A stretch of 15,253 bases of DNA from an uncultured Prevotellaceae bacterium (GCA_937892315.1 CALAVF010000157.1:1-15253), one strand, 5' to 3'; counted from the stretch's first letter, positions 1 to 9,174 are shown. The notes: generated by a model from the sequence alone, not told the origin. Numbers and translations are program-made.

Positions 1-1823
1 TTCGGAGCACGCTGTCCTTCGGGCTGGTCGGTCACTTCTACGTTCACACGTCTGCCGTCGAAGTCGGTGCCGTTCAGCACACGGAGCACGGTTTTGGTTT
101 GTGGCTCCGGCACCTCGAAGAAGGAGAAGTTCTGCATGAGGTCGATGCGTCCGAGGTCAATGTGCTCACCCTGCGATACGCGGTTGATAAAGCCCATGAA
201 CACCTTGGGGCTGATGCCGTCTTTCTTGCCCAGATTGATGAACAGGCGTGTATAGCCAGCCTCGGCGGTGCGATTGCGTTCGCCGCCACGGTTGCGGCTG
301 CGTTCGCCACGGCTCCGCTTTTCGCCGCCCTCACCTCGCTCGTTCTTGCGGTCGCCCTTCTCGCTGGGCTGAATGATTTCGGGTGCGTTCTTATAGTAGT
401 TGAGGAAGGTGTTGAACTCCATCGATACCATGCGTTTGATGAGGTCTTCCTTCTCCATCATGTCAAACTTGCGGTACACTTCAGGAAGGAAAGGTGCGAT
501 TTCCTCTTCGTCCACCTCGACCTTCTCGATGTCATCGATGACTTTATAGAGTTGCTTGGCACAGATTTCCTGACCTGTAGGCAGGATGCCCGGCACAAAC
601 TTCTTTTTGATCTGGTTCTCAATGTCACGCACCTTCCGCTTCTCCTTGACGTGGATGATGGAGATAGACGTACCCGACCTGCCTGCTCGACCTGTTCGAC
701 CCGAGCGGTGGGTGTAACTTTCGATGTCGTCGGGCAAACCATAATTGATGACGTGGGTCAATTCGTCCACGTCTAAGCCACGGGCAGCCACGTCGGTTGC
801 CACCAGCAACTGCACACGGTGCTGGCGGAACTTCTGCATGGTCAGGTCGCGCTGTGCCTGCGAGAGTTCTCCGTGCAAGGATTCGGCGTTGTAGCCATCC
901 TTGATGAGTTTGTCCGCAATCTCTTGGGTCTCCATGCGGGTACGGCAGAAGATGATAGCATAGATTTCGGGATAGTAGTCGGCCACACGCTTGAGGGCAT
1001 TGTACTTATCGCGCGCGGATACCATATAATATATATGATTCACATGCTCGGCACCTTCGTTGCGGCTGCCCACCACGATTTCCTTGGCATCGTGGAGGTA
1101 GTTTTTCGAGATGCGCTCGATTTCCTTGCTCATCGTTGCCGAGAAGAGCAGGGTGTTACGCTCGGCGGGAACACCTGCCAGAATCGTGTCGATGCTCTCC
1201 GAGAAGCCCATGTTGAGCATTTCGTCAGCCTCGTCCAGCACGACATTCTCCACTGTGTCCAGTTTTGCCACTTTGCGTTCCATGAGGTCAACAAGACGGC
1301 CAGGTGTGGCAACAATCACCTGCACTCCTTTTTTCAAGGCACGAATCTGAGGCTCGATGCTGGCACCGCCATAGACGGCAAGCACGTGCAGCCCCTTGAT
1401 GTACTTGGAATAGTCCTTCAAGTCATCGGTGATTTGGAGGCAAAGTTCACGGGTGGGTGCCATGATGATGGCCTGTGTGTCGGTGCGGTTCGTATCCACC
1501 TTTTGTAGTACGGGCAAACCGTATGCCGCGGTTTTGCCAGTGCCCGTCTGGGCGAGTGCGACCACGTCGTTGTTGTGTCCTAACAGGTAAGGAATCACCT
1601 TTTCCTGCACAGGCATGGGGGTCTCATAGCCCATCTCTTTGATGGCCTTGAGGATTTCGCCTGACACACCCAGTTCTTCGAAAGTGGAGTTGGTCTTAGC
1701 AAAAGCGTCCTCCAATGGAGGCTCGGCGTTTGCTGCGTTCTGCTCCACCTCGTTCTGTGGCAGGGCAGTGTCCATTGTAGACAGTTCGTTGTCCATCGTT
1801 TCTAAGTTATTTGTTTCTTCCAT
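1..1823 (-). CDS. deaD: DEAD-box ATP-dependent RNA helicase, DeaD/CsdA type (3' end outside window)
   Basis: An ATP-dependent RNA helicase that unwinds or remodels structured RNA, with likely roles in ribosome assembly, mRNA decay and cold adaptation (family knowledge). I translated it from the minus strand; 607 codons lie in the window and the C-terminus is cut by the left edge. Motifs seen in order: AQTGTGKT (residues 91-98), PTREL, ATPGR, DEAD (197-200), SAT (228-230) and HRSGRTGR (372-379), so both RecA-like lobes are intact. An acidic, polar N-terminal extension of about 45 residues precedes the core. After the core comes a linker rich in Arg, Gly, Glu and Lys, then a DbpA-like RNA-binding domain from about residue 524 (GYTRLFINLG), which places it in the DeaD/CsdA/DbpA group rather than the short RhlE group. 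The ATG at 1823 overlaps the 3' end of the sugar kinase by 17 nt, so it is probably the last or a late gene of the purL operon and translationally coupled. Confidence 0.95.
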   Translation of the reverse strand, partial: MEETNNLETMDNELSTMDTALPQNEVEQNAANAEPPLEDAFAKTNSTFEELGVSGEILKAIKEMGYETPMPVQEKVIPYLLGHNNDVVALAQTGTGKTAAYGLPVLQKVDTNRTDTQAIIMAPTRELCLQITDDLKDYSKYIKGLHVLAVYGGASIEPQIRALKKGVQVIVATPGRLVDLMERKVAKLDTVENVVLDEADEMLNMGFSESIDTILAGVPAERNTLLFSATMSKEIERISKNYLHDAKEIVVGSRNEGAEHVNHIYYMVSARDKYNALKRVADYYPEIYAIIFCRTRMETQEIADKLIKDGYNAESLHGELSQAQRDLTMQKFRQHRVQLLVATDVAARGLDVDELTHVINYGLPDDIESYTHRSGRTGRAGRSGTSISIIHVKEKRKVRDIENQIKKKFVPGILPTGQEICAKQLYKVIDDIEKVEVDEEEIAPFLPEVYRKFDMMEKEDLIKRMVSMEFNTFLNYYKNAPEIIQPSEKGDRKNERGEGGEKRSRGERSRNRGGERNRTAEAGYTRLFINLGKKDGISPKVFMGFINRVSQGEHIDLGRIDLMQNFSFFEVPEPQTKTVLRVLNGTDFDGRRVNVEVTDQPEGQRAP

Positions 1824-2736
1824 AATTGTCGGCAAATTCTTTACTGATTGAGTTATTAAAACTTTGACACACCTCGGCAGCCAATGCTTGTCCGTGTGCG
1901 ATGATGCGGTTCCACTGCTCTTCGGTGAGGGAAGCAATGTCGTCTTTTCCCACCCCTTCTTTCATGAGTCCGAAAACGATGCCAGCGTTAAAGTTGTCGC
2001 CTGCCCCGATGGTCGAAACAGTTTCAATCTTATGGACCTTGTAGGTCTTGGTCACGCTGGGAGAGAAAAGGCAGATTTCGCCGTCTGCATCGGTGCAGAG
2101 CATCTGTTTGCAGTAGAAGGATACTTCTCGTTTGTAGGCTTGTTCGGGGTTGTCAAGGCGGAACATATTCTGGAAGTCTTCGGTGGAGCCACGCACGATG
2201 CTGGCGTATTCAAAGTTTTCCAAGATGGTAGAATACAGTTTGATGGCTTCCGAGGCATGAGAGGAACGGAAATTGATGTCGTAATAGATGAGTGCCCCAC
2301 GCAGGGTGGCATAGTCAAGAAACTCTTTCACTTTTGCCCTCAACACAGGGTTGAGCACGAAGTAAGAACCCATCATCACGATGTCGTCTTTGTTCACCTC
2401 GGGCCATACCACATCAAGCCTTGCCTTGGGGTAGTCTTTGTAGAAGGTGTATTCTGCGTCGTTCCGCTCGTTCAGGTAGGCAAGTGAGATGGCGGTGCGG
2501 CCGTCTTCGTACATGCAGACACAGGAATCATCCACGCCGTTATCTTTCATGAATTGCTTGATGATGCCGCCCACCTTGTCATTGCCCGTCTCGGTAATCA
2601 TCGTGACTGGCATACCGAGGCGGCCTAACGAGATGATGCCGTTGAAGGTGGAGCCTCCAGGCACAGCGGCTGTTGGCTGCTCGTTCTTGAAGATGATGTC
2701 GAGGATGGTTTCCCCGATACCTATAATCTTTCGCAT
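1807..2736 (-). CDS. PfkB-family carbohydrate kinase (fructokinase/ribokinase-like)
   Basis: A 309-residue cytoplasmic sugar kinase that transfers phosphate from ATP to a sugar hydroxyl. The N-terminal glycine-rich substrate region is visible as PGGSTFNG (26-33), with YYDINFR at 151-157 and the PfkB C-terminal signature GAGDNFNAG at 244-252, where Asp247 is the expected catalytic base. The length is normal for the family. The DxNxR pattern and PGGS region resemble fructokinase-like members, but the substrate cannot be read from sequence, so I give no symbol. The start ATG (2736) overlaps the upstream protease stop as TAATG, and the gene's own 3' end overlaps the deaD start by 17 nt. Both overlaps suggest translational coupling. 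No promoter consensus is visible immediately upstream, as expected for an internal operon gene. Confidence 0.92.
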   Translation of the reverse strand: MRKIIGIGETILDIIFKNEQPTAAVPGGSTFNGIISLGRLGMPVTMITETGNDKVGGIIKQFMKDNGVDDSCVCMYEDGRTAISLAYLNERNDAEYTFYKDYPKARLDVVWPEVNKDDIVMMGSYFVLNPVLRAKVKEFLDYATLRGALIYYDINFRSSHASEAIKLYSTILENFEYASIVRGSTEDFQNMFRLDNPEQAYKREVSFYCKQMLCTDADGEICLFSPSVTKTYKVHKIETVSTIGAGDNFNAGIVFGLMKEGVGKDDIASLTEEQWNRIIAHGQALAAEVCQSFNNSISKEFADNYGRNK

Positions 2737-4019
2737 TATCTGAAAATCAATGTTGTTAAACTTTTTTCGTCAAATATTTCTTGTGCCACTTCTTGCAAAA
2801 GTTGTGGCGTGAGGTTTCTCAAGTGGTTACAGGTGTCCTCCATTCCCTCAAACTTGTTGTAGTGCAGATAGGACTTTGCCATGTCGAGGGCGTAATTCTC
2901 GAAGTTGTCGCAAGCCACTCCAATCTGCCCCTCTATCTGTTTCAGTGCAGCGTTGAACTGTCGCTCCGTGAGTGGTTTGTTCATCTGTTTGTCCAACTCC
3001 CGACGTACAATCTTCAGACACTTGCTCACATCTTCGGGATCGCAACCGAAGTAGATAGCCCATGTGGAGGTGTCGGTATAATTGGTCAGCGTGCTCTCCA
3101 CGGTGTACACCAATCCTGTATGTTCCCGCAACGCCACGTTCAATCGTGAGTTCATGCCAGGTCCTCCAATGATGTTGTTGAGGAAATAGAGGGCAATGCG
3201 TTTATCATCCTTGGCTCCGTATGCTGCTCTTCCCACCATGACATGGGCTTGATGGGTACCCCGCTCTTCGGTATGGAAGATTGGCGTTTGTGGTTTGTCA
3301 AGGCTATCCAGGTTCTTTGGAGTTTCTACATTGCTCAGACCTTCTGGCTTCGCTTGACTTTCCTGCCTTTCTTCCTGTTCTTGTTTCTCCACATTCCTTC
3401 CTACAATCTTTTTCACTTCCTCAAAGTCAACATCCCCGAAAACGAAGAACACCATCTTGTTGGGCTGATAAAGCCGTTTTGTGAAACGCAGGGCATCTTC
3501 GGTCTTGAAACGTCTGACATTCTCGGCAGTTCCTAAGATGTCATGTCCCAGGCTATTCCCTTCGTAGATGATATCCTCGAATCGGTCAAAAATCAGTTCA
3601 GCAGGAGAGTCGTTGTAACTCTCAATTTCATCGACGATGACCTCACACTCCTTGTCTATCTCATGTTGAGGATAGATACTACGAAATACGATGTCAAAAA
3701 TCAGTTCCGCGGCACGGCTAAAGTGCTCTTTCAGGAAGGCGGCATACACCACCGTTTCTTCCTTGTTGGTATAGGCATTCAGGTCGCCACCTACTGCCTC
3801 CATGCGGTTAATGATATGCCATGCCTTTCGTTTTTCAGTTCCCTTGAACATCATGTGTTCGCAAAAGTGTGCCATGCCTTCCTCCCCACGCTCCTCATCT
3901 CTCGTTCCGGCATCAATGCTGATGCCACAATATGCCACATTGGTAGGGGAAGCGATATGGATGAGTCGCAACCCATTTCCAAATTCCCATGTCTGTGCCA
4001 CTTCTCTCGCCTTTCTCAT
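2736..4019 (-). CDS. M16-family (insulinase/pitrilysin-like) zinc metalloprotease
   Basis: A 427-residue single-unit M16 peptidase, about the usual size of the bacterial processing-peptidase-like members. The inverted zinc motif HFCEH is at 51-55 (ligands His51 and His55, catalytic Glu54). Glu131 in VDEIES lies 76 residues after His55 and fits the third ligand, so the protein should be catalytically competent. The C-terminal half contains GLVYTVES, matching the substrate-binding second domain of the family. Between the two halves lies a Gln/Glu/Lys-rich stretch (about 211-249) that looks like an extended flexible linker. There is no obvious signal peptide, so a cytoplasmic location is likely. 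The start at 4019 follows the CHR gene stop by 18 nt; the stop overlaps the kinase ATG by one base. The natural substrate is unknown. Confidence 0.93.
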   Translation of the reverse strand: MRKAREVAQTWEFGNGLRLIHIASPTNVAYCGISIDAGTRDEERGEEGMAHFCEHMMFKGTEKRKAWHIINRMEAVGGDLNAYTNKEETVVYAAFLKEHFSRAAELIFDIVFRSIYPQHEIDKECEVIVDEIESYNDSPAELIFDRFEDIIYEGNSLGHDILGTAENVRRFKTEDALRFTKRLYQPNKMVFFVFGDVDFEEVKKIVGRNVEKQEQEERQESQAKPEGLSNVETPKNLDSLDKPQTPIFHTEERGTHQAHVMVGRAAYGAKDDKRIALYFLNNIIGGPGMNSRLNVALREHTGLVYTVESTLTNYTDTSTWAIYFGCDPEDVSKCLKIVRRELDKQMNKPLTERQFNAALKQIEGQIGVACDNFENYALDMAKSYLHYNKFEGMEDTCNHLRNLTPQLLQEVAQEIFDEKSLTTLIFR

Positions 4020-4037
4020 GCTGTTCGCCTCCCTTTC

Positions 4038-4610
4038 TCAATAAATCAGCAGCCCTGCCAATCCACATAGAACAATCATCAAGATGGGATGCACCTTGTA
4101 CAATCTCGTGCCGACAAAAGCAAAGAGGAAGATGATAATGCTGAGGATGAACTGGAATGTTGATTCAGTCGGGCTGCCGAAATTTTCTTTCGACATCAAC
4201 ATGATGGCAGCCGCTGCAATCAGTCCAATAATGGCAGGACGCAGCGAACCAAAAATGTCCGTCACGAATTTCGACTGATGGTGCTTAATGAGAAACTTGC
4301 TGATGTATATCATCAAGATGAAAGGCAGCCAGATGATACTCAAGGATGCCAAGATGGCACCCAACACCGCAGCCCATGTCGGATAGCCGGCATGAATCAC
4401 CGCCGTATATCCTGTGTAGGTGGCACAGTTGATGCCGATAGGGCCAGGAGTGGATTGGCTGATTGCCACGATATCCGTAAACTCGTTCACTGTCATCCAA
4501 TGGTGCTTGTTCACCACTTCGTCTTGAATGAGCGACAACATGGCATAACCACCTCCAAAATTGAAGATGCCTATCTTTGAGAAGACGTAGAACAGTTGTA
4601 GGAATATCAT
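4038..4610 (-). CDS. CHR-family (chromate transporter) half-size protein, second of pair
   Basis: A 190-residue integral membrane protein of the chromate ion transporter (CHR) family. FGGGYAM lies near residues 18-24 and QSTPGPIGIN at 52-61; both are hallmarks of one CHR domain. Several hydrophobic segments follow, with a very hydrophobic C-terminus ending in LCGLAGLLIY. The reading frame stays open upstream to an ATG at 4718, but I prefer the ATG at 4610. The first 36 residues of the longer version (Cys- and His-rich, not membrane-like) come from DNA coding for the upstream partner in another frame, whereas MIFLQLFYVFSKIG aligns directly with the start of its partner. The chosen start overlaps the partner's stop as ATGA. 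Short CHR proteins usually occur as adjacent pairs acting together (family knowledge). Whether this pair moves chromate or something else is not known. Confidence 0.9.
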   Translation of the reverse strand: MIFLQLFYVFSKIGIFNFGGGYAMLSLIQDEVVNKHHWMTVNEFTDIVAISQSTPGPIGINCATYTGYTAVIHAGYPTWAAVLGAILASLSIIWLPFILMIYISKFLIKHHQSKFVTDIFGSLRPAIIGLIAAAAIMLMSKENFGSPTESTFQFILSIIIFLFAFVGTRLYKVHPILMIVLCGLAGLLIY

Positions 4611-5140
4611 CTTTTTATTCTTCCGTAAATGAAACCACCAAGCCCCGCTGCCAAGATGCACCAGATGGGTGAGACACCCAAAGCGGCAATCAGCACAGTA
4701 CAAACCACAGGAATCCACCAGTTGTAGCGGTTGAGGTTCGCTTTTCTCGCCATTCCGAAACAGGGAGCGAGGATAAGAGCCACCACACAGGGACGTACAC
4801 CCATGAAGATTTTCTCTACATAAATGTTGCCCTTGAAGGTCTGAAAGAACATGGCAACCAACAGAATGGCAACAATCGAAGGCAGGGCTGTGGCGAGTGC
4901 ACCCACAATACCTCCTTTCACACCTTTGAGTTTGAAGCCTATGTGTGACGCCATATCGATGGCAAAGAGTCCGGGAGTACTCTGTGCCACGATAAGCGTA
5001 TCCATAAATTCCTCTTTGTCAAGCCAGTGCTTATTGTCAACGACCTCTTTCTCCATCATCTGCACCATAGCATAACCTCCACCCAAGGTGAAACTACCTA
5101 TCTTGGCAAACGTGAGGAATAACTCTGTATAGACTCCCAT
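4607..5140 (-). CDS. CHR-family (chromate transporter) half-size protein, first of pair
   Basis: A 177-residue membrane protein with the same CHR-domain hallmarks as the gene after it: LGGGYAM near 19-25 and QSTPG at 53-57, followed by hydrophobic helices (for example VGALATALPSIVAILLVAMF) and a basic end, GRIKR. It begins 30 nt after the purL stop and overlaps the second CHR gene by 4 nt (ATGA), so the three genes are very likely co-transcribed. Paired short CHR proteins are thought to form one functional transporter with the two halves in opposite membrane orientation (family knowledge). Characterised CHR proteins export chromate in exchange for another anion. In an anaerobe with the pair placed behind purL, the physiological substrate may be different; that is inference. 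Confidence 0.9.
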   Translation of the reverse strand: MGVYTELFLTFAKIGSFTLGGGYAMVQMMEKEVVDNKHWLDKEEFMDTLIVAQSTPGLFAIDMASHIGFKLKGVKGGIVGALATALPSIVAILLVAMFFQTFKGNIYVEKIFMGVRPCVVALILAPCFGMARKANLNRYNWWIPVVCTVLIAALGVSPIWCILAAGLGGFIYGRIKR

Positions 5141-5170
5141 CTTCTGCTTTTCCTTTCGGTCTCAGATGGA

Positions 5171-8100
5171 CTATTTCAATTTGTTTTCCACCCACTTTCT
5201 GGCATTGACGAATGCTTCAATCCATGGAGTCACTTCGTCTGCCTTGCGGTCTGCAGGGTAGTTTGCTTGCTGCCATGGGAAGATTGCACGCTCCAAGTGA
5301 GGCATCATTGCCAAGTGGCGACCGTCGGCCGATGCAATACCAGCCACGTCGTATGTAGAACCGTTAGGATTGCCTGGATAGCCAGAGTAATTATACTTTG
5401 CCACGATGTGATATTCGCTCTTAGCCTTGGGCAGACGGAAGTTGCCCTCACCGTGTGCTACCCACAAGCCGAGTTTGCTGCCACTCAGCGAACCAAACAT
5501 CACCGACTGATTTTCTGGAATCTGCAATGTCACAAATTCACTTTCAAACTTGTGGCTGACGTTATGCAACATCTGTGCGTAATCCTTTGCGTCGGTCACA
5601 GCATGGTTATGATTCAACAGCCCCAGTTCCACCATCAACTGACAACCGTTGCAGATGCCCAATGACAAGGTGTCTTCACGAGCATAGAACGCATCGAGTG
5701 CAGCCTTTGCCTTGGGGTTGAAGAGGAAGGCACCAGCCCAACCCTTTGCAGAACCCAGCACGTCAGAGTTGGAGAAGCCTCCGCAGAAGACAATCATGTT
5801 GATGTCTTCCAACGTCTCTCTGCCACTTACGAGGTCAGTCATCATTACGTCCTTCACATCGAAACCAGCCAGATAGAGCGAGTAAGCCATCTCACGCTCA
5901 CCGTTCGTTCCTTTCTCACGAATGATGGCAGCCTTGATGCCTGTACGTTCGCGACGGTCTGCACTAATGCCATACTGTGCCAACTTGCCAGTGAACGAAG
6001 TGGGGAACAGATGTTCAATAGGTTGATTCTTATAATTTTCAAAACGTTCCTTTGCCATGCCGTTAAACGACTGCTTCGTATCGAGACGGTAAGAAGTCGA
6101 ATACCAGATGTCACGCAATTTGTCAATGTCGAAATAGCGGTTGCGACCACCCTTCTTCACCACAATTTGACGTTCCTCAATCGGGTGACCGATTTCCACA
6201 TAGCCAACGCCTGCGTTGTCAAGTATCTTCTCCACGTCCTTCTTATCAGCGTTTTTCATCTGGATAACGACACCAGGATTCTCTGCAAACAGCAACTTTA
6301 CAGGGTCTTTCTCGGCAATGCCGTTGAGGTCTGCCTTGATACCACCCTTCTGATTTGCGAATGTCATCTCCAAAAGGGTTGTGATAAGACCGCCGGCACT
6401 GATATCATGGCCAGCCAGAATCAGCCCTTCTTTCACGAGGTCTTGTACAGCCAAGAATGCATCACGGAAATATTCGGGGTTCTTTACGGTTGGTACATCT
6501 CTGCCCACCTTGCCCAAACTTTGGGCGAAAGCAGAACCACCAAGTTTCAAAGAGTCAAACGAGAAGTCGATATGCAACAATGTGGTATCCAGATCATTCA
6601 CCAAAACTGGTGAAACGACTTTTTTCACGTCAGAGACTTCGCCACCGGACGATACAATCACGGTTCCAGGAGAGATAATCTTGCTTCCGTCAGGATATTT
6701 TTGTGTCATCGACAGCGAGTCCTTACCCGTTGGCACATTCACCTGCAAGGCACAGCAGAAGTCGCTCAAAGCCTGCACGCCAGCATAAAGACGGGCATCC
6801 TCACCTTTTTGCGAACGGCAAGGCCACATCCAGTTTGCCGACAGGCTCACGGAGTCAAGTCCCTCTGCCATCGGTGCCCACACGAGATTTGTCAACGACT
6901 CTGCCACCGACAGCACCGAACCTGCTGCCGGGTCTGCTAAACCAGCCTGTGGCGCATGACCAATAGCGGTTGCAATACCCTTCTCTCCACGATAATCGAG
7001 TGCTACTACACCACAGTCGGACAATGGCAACTGAATCTCACCTTGACACTGCTGGCGGGCAATCTTACCTGTCACGGAACGGTCCACCTTGTTGGTCAAC
7101 CAGTCCTTACAAGCCACAGCCTCCAGTTGGAGCACGTTTTCCAAGTAACTTTCTATCTCTTTATACGAATAAGCCACGTCTTCGTACTTCCGTTCCACGG
7201 TTTCATCTCGCATGTAAGTCTTAGGTGAGTGACCGAACATCTGTGCCACATCGAGGTCGAACGGACGCACGCCGTCACCCTGCTGGAAGGCGAAGTGGGC
7301 ATCGCCTGTGCATTCACCCACCACATACAGCGGTGCACGTTCACGTTCTGCAATCTGACGCACATGCTCAATATGTTTCTCGTCAATCAGCAGACCCATA
7401 CGTTCCTGGCTCTCGTTAGCGATAATTTCTTTCGAACTCAGCGTCTGGTCGCCAATCGGTAACTTCGTCATGTCAATCAGACCACCGCATTCTTCCACCA
7501 ACTCCGAAAGACAGTTCACATGACCTGCAGAACCGTGGTCGTGAATGCTCACCACAGGATTTACCTCTTCCTCACAGAGTGCACGTACCAAATTGTTTGC
7601 ACGCTTCTGCATTTCAGGGTTCGCACGCTGCACAGCATTCAACTCGATGCCAGAAGAATAACGCCCTGTATCTACGGATGAGACAGAACCGCCGCCCAGA
7701 CCGATGCGATAGTTGTCACCACCTACCACAACAATCTTATTTCCCTTCTCGGGAGTGCCTTTCAGACAGTCACGCTTTGTGCCATAACCAACACCACCTG
7801 CCAGCATGATGACCTTGTCATAGCCATAGTCTTCCTTCACATCGCCTTGCTGCTCCGAGTGCTCAAACGTCAGCACAGAACCGCAGATGAGAGGCTGACC
7901 GAATTTGTTGCCGAAATCACTGGCACCATTCGATGCTTTAATCAGAATCTGTTCAGGTGTCTGATAGAGCCATTGGCGGATAGGAAGAATCTCTTCCCAA
8001 GGACGAATATCTCCTTCTTTGTCTGAGTTCGTCCATTTGGGATAACTATGTGGCTGACTCGGAGCAACGCCATTGCGTGGATAAGATGTCATATATACGG

Positions 8101-8956
8101 CTGTACCAGCAATGGGCCAACTGCCGACACCACCACCCATACGGTCGCGAATCTCGCCGCCTGTGCCTGTTGCGGCACCATTGAATGGCTCTACTGTCGT
8201 AGGGAAATTGTGTGTCTCTGCCTTCAGCGAAATCACCGACTCGATATCCTTCACCTCAAAGTAGTCGCTGGTTGAGTGGTCAGCAGGAGCAAACTGCTCT
8301 ACCATTGGACCTTGACTGAACGCCACATTATCCTTATATGCCGAAAGAATCTTGTTCGGATTCTCCTGTGTTGTCTTCTTAATCATCTGGAACAGCGAAC
8401 TTTCCTTTTCCTCGCCATCGATGATGAACGTGCCGCCAAAAATCTTATGACGGCAGTGCTCAGAGTTGATTTGGGCGAAACCGAACACTTCCGAGTCTGT
8501 CAACTTTCTGCCCAACTGACCTTCCACTTTGTGCAGATACTCGATTTCCTCAGGTGAGAGGGCAAGACCTTCCTGCTCGTTATACTCCTCCAAGTTCTCG
8601 ATGTGGAGGATAGGGGCGGGCTCAATGTTCACCGTGAAGATATCTTGGTTCAACCCGTTGTACATGCGTTGCAGCATAGGGTCGTACTCGGCATCCTCAT
8701 TGTCCACGGGGAAATACTCTTCAATACGTTGCACACCTTGAATCGCCATGTTCTGGGTAATCTCTACAGCATTGGTACTCCACGGAGTAATCATCTCACG
8801 ACGAGGACCCACAAAATAGCCCTCCAAACTGTCCTTGTTTTCTGGTACGGCTTCGCCATACAACCAGCAAAGTTCATTGGTTTCATCAGCGGAGAGTTTG
8901 TGATTGGTTTGAGTGGCAATCACACTCTTGGCTGGTGTTCTGAAAAAATAAATCAT
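5171..8956 (-). CDS. purL: Phosphoribosylformylglycinamidine synthase, large single-chain type
   Basis: It catalyses the ATP- and glutamine-dependent conversion of FGAR to FGAM, the fourth step of de novo purine synthesis, in the cytoplasm. With the chosen start the protein is 1261 residues, matching the large proteobacterial/Bacteroidetes type that fuses synthetase and glutaminase in one chain. Seen in order: an N-terminal PurS-like region, the first synthetase half with HNFPTTVEPFNGAATGTGGE and HDHGSAGH, the second half with VPTGKDSLSM, and a C-terminal class I glutamine amidotransferase domain. That domain has GICNGCQLM (nucleophile Cys1102) and PHLER (His1220, Glu1222). I chose the ATG at 8956 (MIYFFRTPAKS) instead of the ATG at 9028. 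The extra 24 residues do not resemble PurL, and they cover a -7 promoter-like box at 8993-9000. The CHR pair follows 30 nt downstream. Confidence 0.96.
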   Translation of the reverse strand: MIYFFRTPAKSVIATQTNHKLSADETNELCWLYGEAVPENKDSLEGYFVGPRREMITPWSTNAVEITQNMAIQGVQRIEEYFPVDNEDAEYDPMLQRMYNGLNQDIFTVNIEPAPILHIENLEEYNEQEGLALSPEEIEYLHKVEGQLGRKLTDSEVFGFAQINSEHCRHKIFGGTFIIDGEEKESSLFQMIKKTTQENPNKILSAYKDNVAFSQGPMVEQFAPADHSTSDYFEVKDIESVISLKAETHNFPTTVEPFNGAATGTGGEIRDRMGGGVGSWPIAGTAVYMTSYPRNGVAPSQPHSYPKWTNSDKEGDIRPWEEILPIRQWLYQTPEQILIKASNGASDFGNKFGQPLICGSVLTFEHSEQQGDVKEDYGYDKVIMLAGGVGYGTKRDCLKGTPEKGNKIVVVGGDNYRIGLGGGSVSSVDTGRYSSGIELNAVQRANPEMQKRANNLVRALCEEEVNPVVSIHDHGSAGHVNCLSELVEECGGLIDMTKLPIGDQTLSSKEIIANESQERMGLLIDEKHIEHVRQIAERERAPLYVVGECTGDAHFAFQQGDGVRPFDLDVAQMFGHSPKTYMRDETVERKYEDVAYSYKEIESYLENVLQLEAVACKDWLTNKVDRSVTGKIARQQCQGEIQLPLSDCGVVALDYRGEKGIATAIGHAPQAGLADPAAGSVLSVAESLTNLVWAPMAEGLDSVSLSANWMWPCRSQKGEDARLYAGVQALSDFCCALQVNVPTGKDSLSMTQKYPDGSKIISPGTVIVSSGGEVSDVKKVVSPVLVNDLDTTLLHIDFSFDSLKLGGSAFAQSLGKVGRDVPTVKNPEYFRDAFLAVQDLVKEGLILAGHDISAGGLITTLLEMTFANQKGGIKADLNGIAEKDPVKLLFAENPGVVIQMKNADKKDVEKILDNAGVGYVEIGHPIEERQIVVKKGGRNRYFDIDKLRDIWYSTSYRLDTKQSFNGMAKERFENYKNQPIEHLFPTSFTGKLAQYGISADRRERTGIKAAIIREKGTNGEREMAYSLYLAGFDVKDVMMTDLVSGRETLEDINMIVFCGGFSNSDVLGSAKGWAGAFLFNPKAKAALDAFYAREDTLSLGICNGCQLMVELGLLNHNHAVTDAKDYAQMLHNVSHKFESEFVTLQIPENQSVMFGSLSGSKLGLWVAHGEGNFRLPKAKSEYHIVAKYNYSGYPGNPNGSTYDVAGIASADGRHLAMMPHLERAIFPWQQANYPADRKADEVTPWIEAFVNARKWVENKLK

Positions 8957-8992
8957 ACGGATGGTTGATGATAATACATGTAAAATCTTTTG

Positions 8993-9000
8993 CAAAGGTA
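8993..9000 (-). promoter_or_regulatory. Possible -7 promoter box for the purL operon
   Basis: Read on the minus strand this is TACCTTTG, a full match to the Bacteroidetes -7 consensus TAnnTTTG, lying 37 nt before the preferred purL ATG. It would give a transcript start near 8987 and a leader of about 30 nt. No TTTG lies at the expected 19-21 nt upstream spacing; CTTG (9017-9020) and TTTG (9026-9029) are at 16 and 25 nt, so the -33 part is weak. Confidence 0.4.
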
Positions 9001-9174
9001 CGCATTTTTCTTCTAACAAGGAGAACAAAACATCTTGAACTTGCGTCAGGAGGCAAAAAATCCTTTGAAGATATTTCTTTTTTATGCTCTCCCAACTCTA
9101 TGAGACAATGCCATGCCCTGATATTTCAGATTCTCTTGGTTATGATTCAACAAAAAAAGAAGTACATAGTCATA

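Noticed and set aside
99..1508. Plus-strand open frames of 225 and 229 codons opposite deaD
   Set aside because: They lie antisense to helicase motifs that translate perfectly on the minus strand; codon bias alone explains their openness.
4611..4718. 36-residue N-terminal extension of the second CHR protein
   Set aside because: It overlaps the coding sequence of the first CHR gene in another frame, lacks membrane character, and is unnecessary given the ATGA-coupled start at 4610.
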